DNA from: CADEED01 sp964444835
GTDB taxonomy: Bacteria; Pseudomonadota; Gammaproteobacteria; Steroidobacterales; Steroidobacteraceae
NCBI GenBank assembly: GCA_964444835.1
Contig: CAYUIT010000011.1
Span: forward strand, 1 to 64,000
Direction: 5' to 3'
Length of the DNA stretch: 64,000 nt
The position numbers and the translations under genes were made by a program. The notes below the pieces were generated by a model. It did no database searches and was not told where the DNA came from. It saw nothing but the letters and a program-made list of their open reading frames with translations. This document shows, in pieces, positions 1 through 8,215 of the stretch (position 1 is its first letter; every line of letters starts with the position of its first letter).

Positions 1-1
1 G

Positions 2-2209
2 CGCGAGGCGCTCGAGGCGGGCACCGTGTGGTGGGACGGCGAGCTGTTCACCGGCGCGCCGAAGTTCGAGAAGTTGTTAGCTGCGAAACCACCGCAGCTC
101 ACGGCAGAGGAGCGCGCATTCCTCGATGGGCCGGTTGAAGAACTGTGCCGCATGACGGACGACTTCGATTTCACACACCGCCGCGGCGATCTGTCGAAGG
201 AAGCTTGGGATTTCCTCAAGACCAAGGGCTTCTTCGCGATGATCATTCCGAAGAAGTATGGCGGCCTCGAGTTCTCGGCTTACGCGCACTCATGCGTGCT
301 CGCCAAGCTGAGCAGCCGCAGCGCGCTGTTGTCCTCGACCACCGCAGTGCCAAATTCACTCGGGCCCGCCGAGCTTCTAAACCATTACGGCACCGAGGAG
401 CAGAAGGAGTACTACCTACCGCGCCTCGCACGCGGCGAGGAAGTGCCCTGCTTCGCGCTGACAGGCCCCCGCGCGGGCTCCGATGCCGCGTCGCTGCCGG
501 ACACCGGCATCGTGTGCAAAGGCATGTGGCAAGGCAAAGAGATCGTGGGCTTGAAGCTCAACTTCTCCAAGCGCTACATCACACTCGCACCGATCGCCAC
601 CGTCATCGGTCTTGCGTTCCGCATGTACGATCCGGATAAGTTGTTAGGCGAAAAAGCGGATCTTGGCATCACTTGCGCGCTGATTCCGCGCAACACGCCG
701 GGCATCACGATCGGACGGCGCCATTTTCCGCTCAACGTACCGTTCCAGAACGGCCCGATCCAAGGCAAGGACGTCTTCGTTCCCGTCGATTTCATTATCG
801 GCGGCGCCAAGATGGCCGGCCAAGGCTGGCGCATGTTGGTCGAGCAGCTCTCGGTCGGCCGCTGCATTTCGCTGCCGTCGAACGCGACGGGCGGTGCGAA
901 AGCGGGCGTGTGGGCCTCGGGCGCTTACACGCGTATTCGCCGACAGTTCAATATGTCGGTCGGCAAGTTCGAGGGTGTCGAGACCGTCATCGCACGCATG
1001 GTCGGCAACACGTACACGATGGATGCCGCTCGCTCGGTGACTGCAGGCGCGATCGATGGCGGCGAGAAGCCGTCGGTGCCTTCTGCGATGCTGAAGTACC
1101 ACGTTACCGAGATGGGCCGCCAAGTCGCCAACGACGCGATGGACGTGCAAGGCGGCAAGGGCATCTGCATGGGGCCGCGCAACTATCTTGCGCGTAGCTA
1201 CCAAGTCATTCCGGTTGCGATCACGGTCGAGGGCGCGAACATTCTGACGCGCTCGCTGATCATCTTCGGACAAGGCGCGGTGCGCTGCCATCCGTTCGTG
1301 CTGAAGGAGATGGAAGCCGCACGCAATCCGGATCGCAAACAAGGTGTCGATGATTTCGACAAGGCCCTGTTCGGGCACATCGGCTTCACGATTTCGAACG
1401 CCGTGCGCTCGCTCGTGATGGCGCTGACCCACGCGCGCTTCACATCAGTGCCTGACGTGGGCCCGACGAAACGCTACTACCAACACATCGTGCGTTTCTC
1501 GTCGTCGTTTGCATTTGCGGTCGACGTCGCGATGCTCACCCTCGGCGGCTACCTGAAGAAGAAAGAAAACTTGTCGGCGCGCTTGGGCGACGTGTTGTCG
1601 TCGATGTACCTCGCGTCGATGGTGCTCAAGCATTACGAGAACCAAGGACGCCCCGAGGCGGACTTGCCGATCGTCGAGTGGGCGTGCAGGAACCAGCTCT
1701 ACAAGGCGCAAGAGAGCTTGCACGGATTTCTGCGCAACTTCCCCAACCGGTTCATCGGCGCCGCGATGCGCGCGTTGATCTTCCCGCGCGGGCTTGCGTA
1801 CTCGGCGCCGACGGATCGACAAGGCCGCGCGCTCGCCGAGGCGGTGTTGTATCCGACGGCCACACGTGATCGTTTGTGCGAGTTCATCTATCAAACGATC
1901 GAGCCAACCAATCCGCTAGGCCTGCTGCAAGAAGCGCTATTGCTTGCGGAGAAGGCCGAACCGATCGAGAAGAAGATCCGCGTCGAGGGTCAGAAGACTG
2001 GCAAAGTGACTGCGCTCGATGTGCCCGGGCAAATCACCCAGGCGCTGGCTGCGGGCATCGTCTCAGAGACCGAAGCCGCGTTCTTGCGCGACTACGACCG
2101 CAAGGTGATGGAGCTGATCCACGTCGACGACTTCGCGCCGCACGAGCTTGGTGTGCAGGCGCAGCCCGTCCCTGGCAGTGAGTCCCACGCGAGCGCTCAG
2201 GTCGCCTAA
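2..2209 (+). CDS. fadE: Acyl-CoA dehydrogenase, FadE type (5' end cut by window edge)
   Basis: Catalyses the first step of fatty-acid beta-oxidation, FAD-dependent formation of trans-2-enoyl-CoA, probably at the inner membrane as known for long FadE proteins. The frame is open to the window edge; a GTG at 26 lies inside an uninterrupted frame, so the true start is upstream. 735 residues are visible, against about 815 in E. coli FadE, so roughly 80 are missing. Visible marks are the 'LTGPRAGSD' segment of the acyl-CoA dehydrogenase middle domain, the 'VQGGKGICMGP' segment of the C-terminal catalytic domain, and the long C-terminal extension seen in FadE but not in short dehydrogenases. The stop codon (2207-2209) lies within a CTAACAA motif. 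Electron acceptor not visible here. Family assignment is firm; the exact chain-length preference is not. Confidence 0.93.
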   Translation, partial: REALEAGTVWWDGELFTGAPKFEKLLAAKPPQLTAEERAFLDGPVEELCRMTDDFDFTHRRGDLSKEAWDFLKTKGFFAMIIPKKYGGLEFSAYAHSCVLAKLSSRSALLSSTTAVPNSLGPAELLNHYGTEEQKEYYLPRLARGEEVPCFALTGPRAGSDAASLPDTGIVCKGMWQGKEIVGLKLNFSKRYITLAPIATVIGLAFRMYDPDKLLGEKADLGITCALIPRNTPGITIGRRHFPLNVPFQNGPIQGKDVFVPVDFIIGGAKMAGQGWRMLVEQLSVGRCISLPSNATGGAKAGVWASGAYTRIRRQFNMSVGKFEGVETVIARMVGNTYTMDAARSVTAGAIDGGEKPSVPSAMLKYHVTEMGRQVANDAMDVQGGKGICMGPRNYLARSYQVIPVAITVEGANILTRSLIIFGQGAVRCHPFVLKEMEAARNPDRKQGVDDFDKALFGHIGFTISNAVRSLVMALTHARFTSVPDVGPTKRYYQHIVRFSSSFAFAVDVAMLTLGGYLKKKENLSARLGDVLSSMYLASMVLKHYENQGRPEADLPIVEWACRNQLYKAQESLHGFLRNFPNRFIGAAMRALIFPRGLAYSAPTDRQGRALAEAVLYPTATRDRLCEFIYQTIEPTNPLGLLQEALLLAEKAEPIEKKIRVEGQKTGKVTALDVPGQITQALAAGIVSETEAAFLRDYDRKVMELIHVDDFAPHELGVQAQPVPGSESHASAQVA

Positions 2210-2224
2210 CAAGTCGTACGAACG

Positions 2225-3670
2225 GTGGCGGCCGCGACGCAACGCAACGCGCTTCCCGTGGTGGCGGGTGCCACGACGGGAAGCGTCGCGTACGAGGCCG
2301 AGCTCGAGATCGCGCCCACGCGCTTGCACGACGTGGAGGCTTGGCTACCAGGTCACGTCGCTGAGATTCTCAAGCTGCCGGGCTTTCAGTCCGTCGAGAG
2401 CTTTAAGCTCGGTGAAACGCCCGATGGCTGGATTCGCCGCAAGAATGTCTATCGCGTGGCGAGCCAAGAGCATCTTGATCACTATCTAACGCAGGTGGCG
2501 CCGGAGATGTCCGCGCGCATCAAGGCGTCCTTTGGCGACAGCGTGCGAGCCACACGCCGCATGCTCGTCCCTGCGCCGCTCGCAGCGTCGCTGCCGTCGA
2601 CGCTGCCGACCACCGCAGCCGGCATGGCATGCATGAACTGCGGTACGCCGCTCGCCGGTTCGCACTGCCATGTGTGCGGCCAACGGCACGATCCACACTT
2701 GCACTCGCTGTGGCATTTCTTGCGCGAGGCCACCGAGAACCTCACACATGCAGACTCGCGTCTATGGCGAACGCTCTGGGCGCTCGTCGCCAAGCCCGGC
2801 CTGCTGACACGTGAGTTCATCGATGGTCGACGAGCGCGCTACCTACCGCCCTTTCGTCTCTATCTCGTGATCAGCGTAGCGTTCTTCATCGCACTCGGTG
2901 CCAGCCCGGTGCGGGACGACTTCATCAAAGTCGATGCGGAAGATGCACAGACGGCGGCAGCGTTAGACAAAGCGACGCAAGAACTTAACCAGGCCGCCAC
3001 GAAACTCGGCAGTGCGACGTCGCCGAGCAAAGCCACGCCAGCGGACTCGTCCGCCGACGTGTCGCGACAAATTCGGGAAGAGATCGCGAGTGAGGTTGCG
3101 GCAGCTGCACGCAAATCGGCCGATGCTGCATCTGCAGCAAGAACGAAAGCGGCCGGCAGTGCATCCAAAGACCCGGCCAGCTTTTGTGACTCACTGGATT
3201 ATGGCGGTCCGTGGGAAGCCACGGTGGAGCCGCGGCTGCGGGCGGGGTGCCGCAAGTCGGTGCTCGACGATGGCGCGGCGCTCAAAAGCGCCATGACGCA
3301 CAATATGCCGCGCGCCATGTTCGTGCTACTCCCGTTGGTAGCGTTTTTCATGCTTGCGTTGTACTGGCATCCGCGCCGCTACTATGTGGAGCACCTTTTG
3401 TTCTTCGTGCACACACACGCAGCGCTATTCGCGGTGTTGTTAGTCCGGATCCTGCTGGGCCTGATTCCGAAGATCGACAGCTTCGTGAACATCCTCGACT
3501 TTGCATTGCTGTTCTACATTCCGTGGTACCTGTACAAGGCTATGCGACGTACCTATGAACAAAGCCGCATGCGCACCGCTGCAAAGTTCGTGCTCCTGGG
3601 CTTTTTCTACGTGGCGCTCGCTTCGTTGGTGGCCGGCTTTACCGTCGTCTACAGCGTCGCGACGCTGTAA
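2225..3670 (+). CDS. DUF4286-DUF3667 fusion, inner-membrane protein with zinc-ribbon-like centre
   Basis: 481-residue protein from a GTG start, 15 bp after fadE. Residues 1-105 resemble the small ferredoxin-fold DUF4286 domain. From about 137 there is a 'CMNCGTPLAGSHCHVCGQ' segment, two CxxC pairs that look like a zinc ribbon, followed by the DUF3667 pattern (HxLWHFL, 'LLTREFIDGRRARYLPPFRLYL'-like stretch at the first membrane segment). A long Ala/Lys/Ser-rich hydrophilic stretch, residues about 235-320, lies between membrane segment 1 and three more C-terminal membrane segments. DUF3667 proteins have no established function. The two domains usually occur as separate proteins, so the fusion is the odd point. 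Probably cotranscribed with fadE and the methyltransferase at 3677. Confidence 0.8.
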   Translation: MAAATQRNALPVVAGATTGSVAYEAELEIAPTRLHDVEAWLPGHVAEILKLPGFQSVESFKLGETPDGWIRRKNVYRVASQEHLDHYLTQVAPEMSARIKASFGDSVRATRRMLVPAPLAASLPSTLPTTAAGMACMNCGTPLAGSHCHVCGQRHDPHLHSLWHFLREATENLTHADSRLWRTLWALVAKPGLLTREFIDGRRARYLPPFRLYLVISVAFFIALGASPVRDDFIKVDAEDAQTAAALDKATQELNQAATKLGSATSPSKATPADSSADVSRQIREEIASEVAAAARKSADAASAARTKAAGSASKDPASFCDSLDYGGPWEATVEPRLRAGCRKSVLDDGAALKSAMTHNMPRAMFVLLPLVAFFMLALYWHPRRYYVEHLLFFVHTHAALFAVLLVRILLGLIPKIDSFVNILDFALLFYIPWYLYKAMRRTYEQSRMRTAAKFVLLGFFYVALASLVAGFTVVYSVATL

Positions 3671-3676
3671 CCACCC

Positions 3677-4189
3677 ATGTCATTGTTTTCTCGCTGGGGA
3701 TTTTCACGCGACGGCTGGCGTCGCGGCGCTCGCGGCGAGTATTGGGTACTGGCACAGGCCGCGCTGTTCGTTGCATTCGTGCTGTTGCCTGTTTGGCCGG
3801 GCGTTGCATCCGTCGCGAACGAGTCGCTGGCTTGGGCTGCTCGAGGCACGGGCGGGTTGTTAGCAGTGCTGGGCGCCGCGCTCGCCTACGGAGCCGTGAA
3901 GTCCTTGGGTTCGAGCTTGACGCCACTGCCACACCCGCGCGACGACGCCACGCTCGTCGAGAGCGGCGTCTATCGATTGGCACGCCACCCGATTTACGGC
4001 GGAGTGGTACTGATCGCCATCGGTGTAGCGACCGCACTCGTGTCATGGACGCATGCGCTCGGCGCACTTGCGCTCATCGCTTTCTTTACAGCTAAGGCGC
4101 AGCGCGAGGAGCAGTGGTTGCGCGCGCGCTTCCCCGGCTACGCGGCCTACGCCTCCCGTACCCGGCGCTTCATCCCGTTCGTGTTCTGA
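3677..4189 (+). CDS. Isoprenylcysteine carboxyl methyltransferase-like (PEMT/ICMT) membrane protein
   Basis: 170 residues with about four hydrophobic segments. The C-terminal half carries the hallmarks of the phospholipid/isoprenylcysteine methyltransferase superfamily: 'RHPIYGG' about residue 105, then a charged 'REEQWLRARFP-YAAY' helix, ending in an aromatic 'RFIPFVF' tail. In this family the RHP and E-E/F-P-Y elements bind S-adenosylmethionine at the membrane face. Bacterial members methylate unidentified small molecules or lipids; no prenylated proteins are expected here. ATG start 6 bp after the preceding stop; the stop is 10 bp before dinB, so probably one transcript. Substrate unknown. 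Confidence 0.82.
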   Translation: MSLFSRWGFSRDGWRRGARGEYWVLAQAALFVAFVLLPVWPGVASVANESLAWAARGTGGLLAVLGAALAYGAVKSLGSSLTPLPHPRDDATLVESGVYRLARHPIYGGVVLIAIGVATALVSWTHALGALALIAFFTAKAQREEQWLRARFPGYAAYASRTRRFIPFVF

Positions 4190-4199
4190 GGCGCGACCC

Positions 4200-5390
4200 G
4201 TGGCTGCGGAGCGCTGCATCCTGCACGTCGATATGGATGCGTTCTATGCCTCCGTCGAGCAACGCGATAACCCGGAGCTGCGCGGCAAGCCGCTCATCGT
4301 GGGCGGCACGCGCGGTCGCGGAGTCGTCGCTGCTGCGAGCTACGAAGTGCGGCAGTTCGGCGTGCGCTCCGCGATGCCTGTGCGCGAAGCCCTGCGACGT
4401 TGTCCGCACGCCATTTGCGTCAAACCTCGGATGGCCACCTACCAAGCCGTTTCGGCGCAGGTGTTCGCGGTGTTCCACGAGTTCACGCCACTCGTGCAAG
4501 GTTTGTCGCTCGACGAGGCCTTTCTCGACGTGACGGCCAGTCAAGCCTTGAAAGGCGACGGCGTCACGATTGCGCGTGCCATCAAGCGATTGATACTCGA
4601 CCGCACGCAGCTCACGGCCTCCGTGGGTGTCGCTCCTAACAAGTTGGTTGCGAAGATCGGTTCAGAGCTGAACAAGCCCGACGGCCTCACCGTAATCACG
4701 CGCGATAACGTGCATAGCGTGCTCGACCCTCTGTCGGTGCGCCGCTTGCCCGGCCTCGGTCGCAAGCTCGGCGAGCGCGTGGAGCGCGCGGGCATCGCCA
4801 CGCTGGGCGAGCTGCGCCGCGCGTCGGACACGGTGCTGTGGCCTTTGTTCGGTCGCGACACGCCGCGCATGCGCGAGCGCGCCGGCGGCATCGACGAGCG
4901 CCCAGTGATCGCCGACTGGGACGAGAAGTCGATCAGCGCCGAGGAAACGTTCGCGACCGACGTCGGCGATCCAGCGCGGCTCGAAGCCGAGCTGTTACAG
5001 CTCGCGGATCGCGCGGTGGCACGCTTGCGGCGTAAGGCGCTCGTGGCTGCGTGTGTGACGATCAAGATTCGGCGCGGCGACTTCGCCACATTTACGCGCC
5101 AAAAGCGCTTTGAACCTGCCACTAACGACTCGCGCACGATCGCCGCTCTCGCCACGGCGTTGCTGCGCGAATGGCTCGACCAAGAGCGCGGCGCGAAGTT
5201 GCGATTGCTGGGCGTCGGCGTGTCCCACTTGGCGCCCGCAGAGCAGCTTGATCTGTTCGACAGCGCACAGCCGCCTGAGGCGACAAAACTCGACGCCGCA
5301 CTCGATCAAATCCGCGAGCGCTTCGGAACACAAGCTGTGAAGCGTGGCAGTACACTGCGGACGACGGACGAACCGGATTCGAGGAGTTAG
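4200..5390 (+). CDS. dinB: DNA polymerase IV, Y-family translesion polymerase
   Basis: 396 residues from a GTG start, chosen because the protein then begins just before the conserved palm motif; an upstream in-frame ATG would extend it into the methyltransferase gene. Catalytic residues are visible: D11 in 'VDMDAFYASVE' and D105-E106 in 'SLDEAFLDV'. The helix-hairpin-helix thumb follows ('LPGLGRKLGERVERAGIATL'), then the little-finger domain. A 'QLDLF' sequence about 50 residues before the C-terminus fits the beta-clamp binding motif. Bypasses DNA lesions and copies undamaged DNA with low fidelity, without proofreading. I see no obvious LexA box just upstream; it appears to be read through from the upstream genes. 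The Crp/Fnr gene starts 3 bp after its stop. Confidence 0.95.
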   Translation: MAAERCILHVDMDAFYASVEQRDNPELRGKPLIVGGTRGRGVVAAASYEVRQFGVRSAMPVREALRRCPHAICVKPRMATYQAVSAQVFAVFHEFTPLVQGLSLDEAFLDVTASQALKGDGVTIARAIKRLILDRTQLTASVGVAPNKLVAKIGSELNKPDGLTVITRDNVHSVLDPLSVRRLPGLGRKLGERVERAGIATLGELRRASDTVLWPLFGRDTPRMRERAGGIDERPVIADWDEKSISAEETFATDVGDPARLEAELLQLADRAVARLRRKALVAACVTIKIRRGDFATFTRQKRFEPATNDSRTIAALATALLREWLDQERGAKLRLLGVGVSHLAPAEQLDLFDSAQPPEATKLDAALDQIRERFGTQAVKRGSTLRTTDEPDSRS

Positions 5391-5393
5391 TCG

Positions 5394-6077
5394 ATGCTGC
5401 CAGACTCAGGCACGCATTCCACACTGCAAGCGCTGCAGGCGCGCTACGAGTGGTCGCGCCAACTCGACGCGACTCTGCTGCAGCGTGTAGTCGAGCAAAG
5501 CCGTCGCGTCGCAGTCGAACCGGGAACAGAGTTGTTCACGCATGGCGCGGCGTGCTCAGCGTTTCCGCTCGTGCTGCGGGGCTCCGTGCGCGTATCGATG
5601 CGGAGCGCAAACGGCCGCGAGATACAACTCTATCGGGTCGCGCCGGGGGAAACCTGTGTGCTGTCGACCGGCTGCCTGCTCGGCGAGAGCGCTCATGCGG
5701 CGGACGCGATCGCCTCGGAGCCCGCCGAGCTGTTACTCGTACCGCCGCCCCTATTTCGTCAGCTCATCGAGTCGCAACCGGCATTTCGGCAAGCAATCTT
5801 TGCGCAGTACTCGGAACGCATGGCGGGATTGTTAGCACTGGTGGAAGCCGTCGCCTTTCAGCGGCTCGACCAACGGTTGGCGGCGCGTCTGCTCGATCCA
5901 CACGCCTCATTAGCCGTTTCGCACGCTGAACTCGCGCGGGAGTTAGGCAGCGTCCGCGAGATCGTCTCGCGCCTACTCGGGCAGTTCGCCGATCGCGGCT
6001 GGGTCCAGCTCACACGGTCGCGTATCGAGGTACTCGACCGCGACGCCCTTGCGCGGGCCGCCCGATCAGCCGAGTGA
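5394..6077 (+). CDS. Crp/Fnr-family transcription regulator
   Basis: 227 residues: N-terminal cyclic-nucleotide-binding-like beta-barrel (about 40-125), long dimer helix, C-terminal winged helix with 'VSHAELARELGSVREIVSRLL' as the DNA-reading helix-turn-helix. Three Cys residues, C54, C88 and C94, the last two in a 'CVLSTGCLL' segment in the barrel; no N-terminal Fnr-type Cys cluster, so oxygen sensing through an iron-sulfur cluster is unlikely. Thiol, sulfide or heme-linked sensing is possible but unproven. Sits 3 bp after dinB and directly upstream of a DUF2892 membrane protein; two palindromes in the gap are plausible operators for it. Similar regulator/DUF2892 pairs are known from redox and sulfur-responsive loci. 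Confidence 0.88.
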   Translation: MLPDSGTHSTLQALQARYEWSRQLDATLLQRVVEQSRRVAVEPGTELFTHGAACSAFPLVLRGSVRVSMRSANGREIQLYRVAPGETCVLSTGCLLGESAHAADAIASEPAELLLVPPPLFRQLIESQPAFRQAIFAQYSERMAGLLALVEAVAFQRLDQRLAARLLDPHASLAVSHAELARELGSVREIVSRLLGQFADRGWVQLTRSRIEVLDRDALARAARSAE

Positions 6078-6116
6078 GCCCTGCCGCATAACCGCACGCG
6101 CGGCACGGCGCGCCTC

Positions 6117-6132
6117 TCCGTACATCTACGGA
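6117..6132. promoter_or_regulatory. 16-bp palindrome upstream of the DUF2892 gene
   Basis: Perfect inverted repeat, TCCGTA-N4-TACGGA. It lies 10 bp upstream of a second palindrome and about 90 bp before the DUF2892 start. Could be an operator half of a two-site arrangement or a small hairpin. Target protein unknown; the neighbouring Crp/Fnr regulator is the obvious candidate. Confidence 0.4.
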
Positions 6133-6141
6133 TGAGCCTGC

Positions 6142-6155
6142 GTAACCCAGGTTAC
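6142..6155. promoter_or_regulatory. Fnr-geometry palindromic operator candidate
   Basis: Perfect inverted repeat read as GTAAC-N4-GTTAC, the same 5-4-5 layout as the Fnr box TTGAT-N4-ATCAA but with different half sites (pairing in fact extends to GTAACC-N2-GGTTAC). Centred 24 bp from the centre of the preceding palindrome and about 70 bp before the DUF2892 start, so well placed for activation or autoregulation by the adjacent Crp/Fnr protein. Inference from geometry only. Confidence 0.5.
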
Positions 6156-6218
6156 AGACTCTGGATCGTGGCGACGGGACACTAGCCCCGTCACTCAACA
6201 GCCTTGGAGGCAACCATC

Positions 6219-6422
6219 ATGAAAACCAACGAAGGCGCCGTCGACCGCGTCCTGCGCGTGCTCGTAGGCATCGCCATTCTGTCGCTCTATTTCGTCCTGG
6301 AAGGCCCCAGCCGTAACTGGGCACTCATCGGCGTGGTCCCGCTTTTGACCGGCCTAATGGGCTATTGCCCCGTTTATTCGCTATTCGGGTTCAACACCTG
6401 CCCGCTGAAGCCGAGCCGCTGA
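6219..6422 (+). CDS. DUF2892 (YgaP-type transmembrane domain) small membrane protein
   Basis: 67 residues. ATG chosen because a clear GGAGG (6206-6210) lies 8 bp upstream; the earlier in-frame TTG would lie on that site. Starts 'MKTNEGAVDRVLRVLVG', has two hydrophobic segments (about 14-31 and 36-52), and ends with the conserved 'GYCPVY-LFG-NTC' signature of the DUF2892 family. Stand-alone DUF2892 proteins resemble the membrane anchor of the rhodanese YgaP. Role unknown; commonly linked with Crp/Fnr-type regulators and sulfur or thiol stress. Followed by 146 bp without a recognisable gene before gspA. Confidence 0.85.
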   Translation: MKTNEGAVDRVLRVLVGIAILSLYFVLEGPSRNWALIGVVPLLTGLMGYCPVYSLFGFNTCPLKPSR

Positions 6423-6568
6423 GCCGCACGGACGCATGACGGGCTGCCGGGCCGCGACGCCAGGTCGCCGGCCCGCGCAAGCCGTGCAATACTGGTCGCT
6501 CTGGCGCGAAAGGCTCCTGGGGACGTGGGCGTCCCGGGTCGGCCCGGTTAGTTGGCGCCGGCAAAACC

Positions 6569-8212
6569 ATGTACCTGGCGTTCTTCGGACTCAACGAAAA
6601 ACCATTCGCGATCACGCCGGACCCTCGCTACCTGTTCCTGAGCGAACGGCACGCCGAGGCGCTCGCGCATTTGGTCTACGGCATCAACGATGCGGGTGGG
6701 TTCATCCAGCTCACCGGCGAAGTCGGCACGGGCAAAACGACCGTGGTTCGTTCGCTCCTGGCCCAGATTCCCAAGCATGCCGAGGTTGCCCTCATCCTCA
6801 ATCCGCGGATGAGCGCGCCCGAGTTCCTGCTGACGATCTGCGAGGAACTCGGCATCGGCGTGTCGGACGCGGCCGCCGGCAGCGTCAAGGACTTGGTCGA
6901 TATCCTCAGCCGTTACTTGCTGCGCGCCCACGGCGAGGGCAAGCGCATCGTGCTCGTGGTCGATGAGGCGCAGAACCTCGCGCCGGACGTGCTCGAGCAA
7001 GTGCGACTGCTCACCAATCTCGAAACCGAAACGCAGAAGCTGCTGCAGATCATCTTGATCGGGCAACCGGAGCTGCGCGAGTTGTTAGGCCGGGTGGAGT
7101 TGCGACAATTGGCGCAACGCGTCACCGGCCGCTATCACCTCGATCCGCTGTCAGCGAGCGAGACGGAGGCGTATGTGCGCCATCGCTTGCGCGTGGCTGG
7201 CGCCACAACCGAGATCTTTTCGAGCGGTGCTCTTGGCGAGATCCATCGGCTGTCGGGCGGCATTCCGCGCCTCATCAATGTGATCGCGGACCGGGCGTTG
7301 CTCGGCGCCTATACCCAAGATTTGCATCAGATCTCGAGCGCGGTCGTACGCAGTGCCGCGAGCGAAGTGTTTGGTAAGCGTTTGCGGCCGGCATGGCTGC
7401 CGTGGGCCGCCGCCGCGGCGGCTGTGTTGTTCGTGACGACGCTTGGCTTGGGCGCCTGGTATGTGCTCGGCTCGCGAACGGCGCCCACCATCGTGGTCGA
7501 GAAGGCGCAGACGAGCGTGGTTCCGGCGGCCGCTGCGCCGGCACCAGTCACACTCCCGAAGCCCGCACCCGCACCGCCGTCGCTGGGTCAGTTGTTAGCG
7601 CAGTACGACAACGAAACCGACCCAGACAACGCCTATAACAAGTTGTTCGCCTTGTGGGGTGCACGCTATGTCGTCGGTCGTACCGATCCATGCGCGCAGG
7701 CGAGTCGTGCCGGGCTTGAGTGCCTCGTGCAGCGCGGCTCGCTCGCACAGTTGCGCTTGTTCAATCGTCCGGCGGTACTCAACGTGAGCGACACCGAAGG
7801 GCGCTCACACCAAGTCGTGCTCACAGGGCTCGATGATGAACATGCGCGCGTCGATTTGGGCGGCGCGATCCGCGAAATCGGCATTGGCGATTTGTCACGC
7901 AACTGGTTTGGCGACTACGTATTGCTGTGGCGGCCGAGCACCACGAATACCAAGCCTTTGTCGTATGGCATGCGTGCGCCCGCCGTGCGCTGGCTGCGAC
8001 GCAGTCTGCAACGCGTGAATGGATTGCCGGTCGAGGAGAGTGCCAGCGACCGGTTCGACGCTGCATTGGTGGCCTTGGTCGAAGACTTCCAGCGCAAGCA
8101 TCGGCTCGCCGTCGATGGCATTGCCGGACTGCAAACGCAGGTGGTACTCGATGCGGCCTTGCGCGACCCCAATACGCCGTTCCTGCATTCGACATCCTCG
8201 ACGGGTAGTTAG
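6569..8212 (+). CDS. gspA: General secretion pathway ATPase GspA/ExeA with peptidoglycan-binding domain
   Basis: 547 residues. N-terminal AAA ATPase begins with the ExeA signature 'MYLAFFGLNEKPF'; Walker A 'GEVGTGKTT' at 50-58, Walker B 'IVLVVDEAQ' at 127-135. One membrane segment (277-300), then a Pro/Ala-rich linker and a C-terminal PG_binding_1-type fold (about 470-540, 'GMRAPAVRWLRRSL' and 'DFQRKHRLAVDGIAG'). In Aeromonas, ExeA with ExeB binds peptidoglycan and assembles the type II secretin in the outer membrane. The next gene is gspB, 3 bp away. The PEP-CTERM-locus ATPases are related but lack the peptidoglycan domain, so GspA fits better. The remaining type II secretion genes are not in this window. 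Confidence 0.9.
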   Translation: MYLAFFGLNEKPFAITPDPRYLFLSERHAEALAHLVYGINDAGGFIQLTGEVGTGKTTVVRSLLAQIPKHAEVALILNPRMSAPEFLLTICEELGIGVSDAAAGSVKDLVDILSRYLLRAHGEGKRIVLVVDEAQNLAPDVLEQVRLLTNLETETQKLLQIILIGQPELRELLGRVELRQLAQRVTGRYHLDPLSASETEAYVRHRLRVAGATTEIFSSGALGEIHRLSGGIPRLINVIADRALLGAYTQDLHQISSAVVRSAASEVFGKRLRPAWLPWAAAAAAVLFVTTLGLGAWYVLGSRTAPTIVVEKAQTSVVPAAAAPAPVTLPKPAPAPPSLGQLLAQYDNETDPDNAYNKLFALWGARYVVGRTDPCAQASRAGLECLVQRGSLAQLRLFNRPAVLNVSDTEGRSHQVVLTGLDDEHARVDLGGAIREIGIGDLSRNWFGDYVLLWRPSTTNTKPLSYGMRAPAVRWLRRSLQRVNGLPVEESASDRFDAALVALVEDFQRKHRLAVDGIAGLQTQVVLDAALRDPNTPFLHSTSSTGS

Positions 8213-8215
8213 CCT

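Noticed and set aside
644..1432. 262-residue open frame antisense to fadE
   Set aside because: Arg/His/Ala-rich shadow of a well-conserved gene in GC-rich DNA; no domain, no ribosome site.
6569..8212. PEP-CTERM-locus secretion ATPase instead of GspA
   Set aside because: The peptidoglycan-binding C-terminus and adjacent gspB fit GspA/ExeA; polysaccharide genes are 45 kb away.
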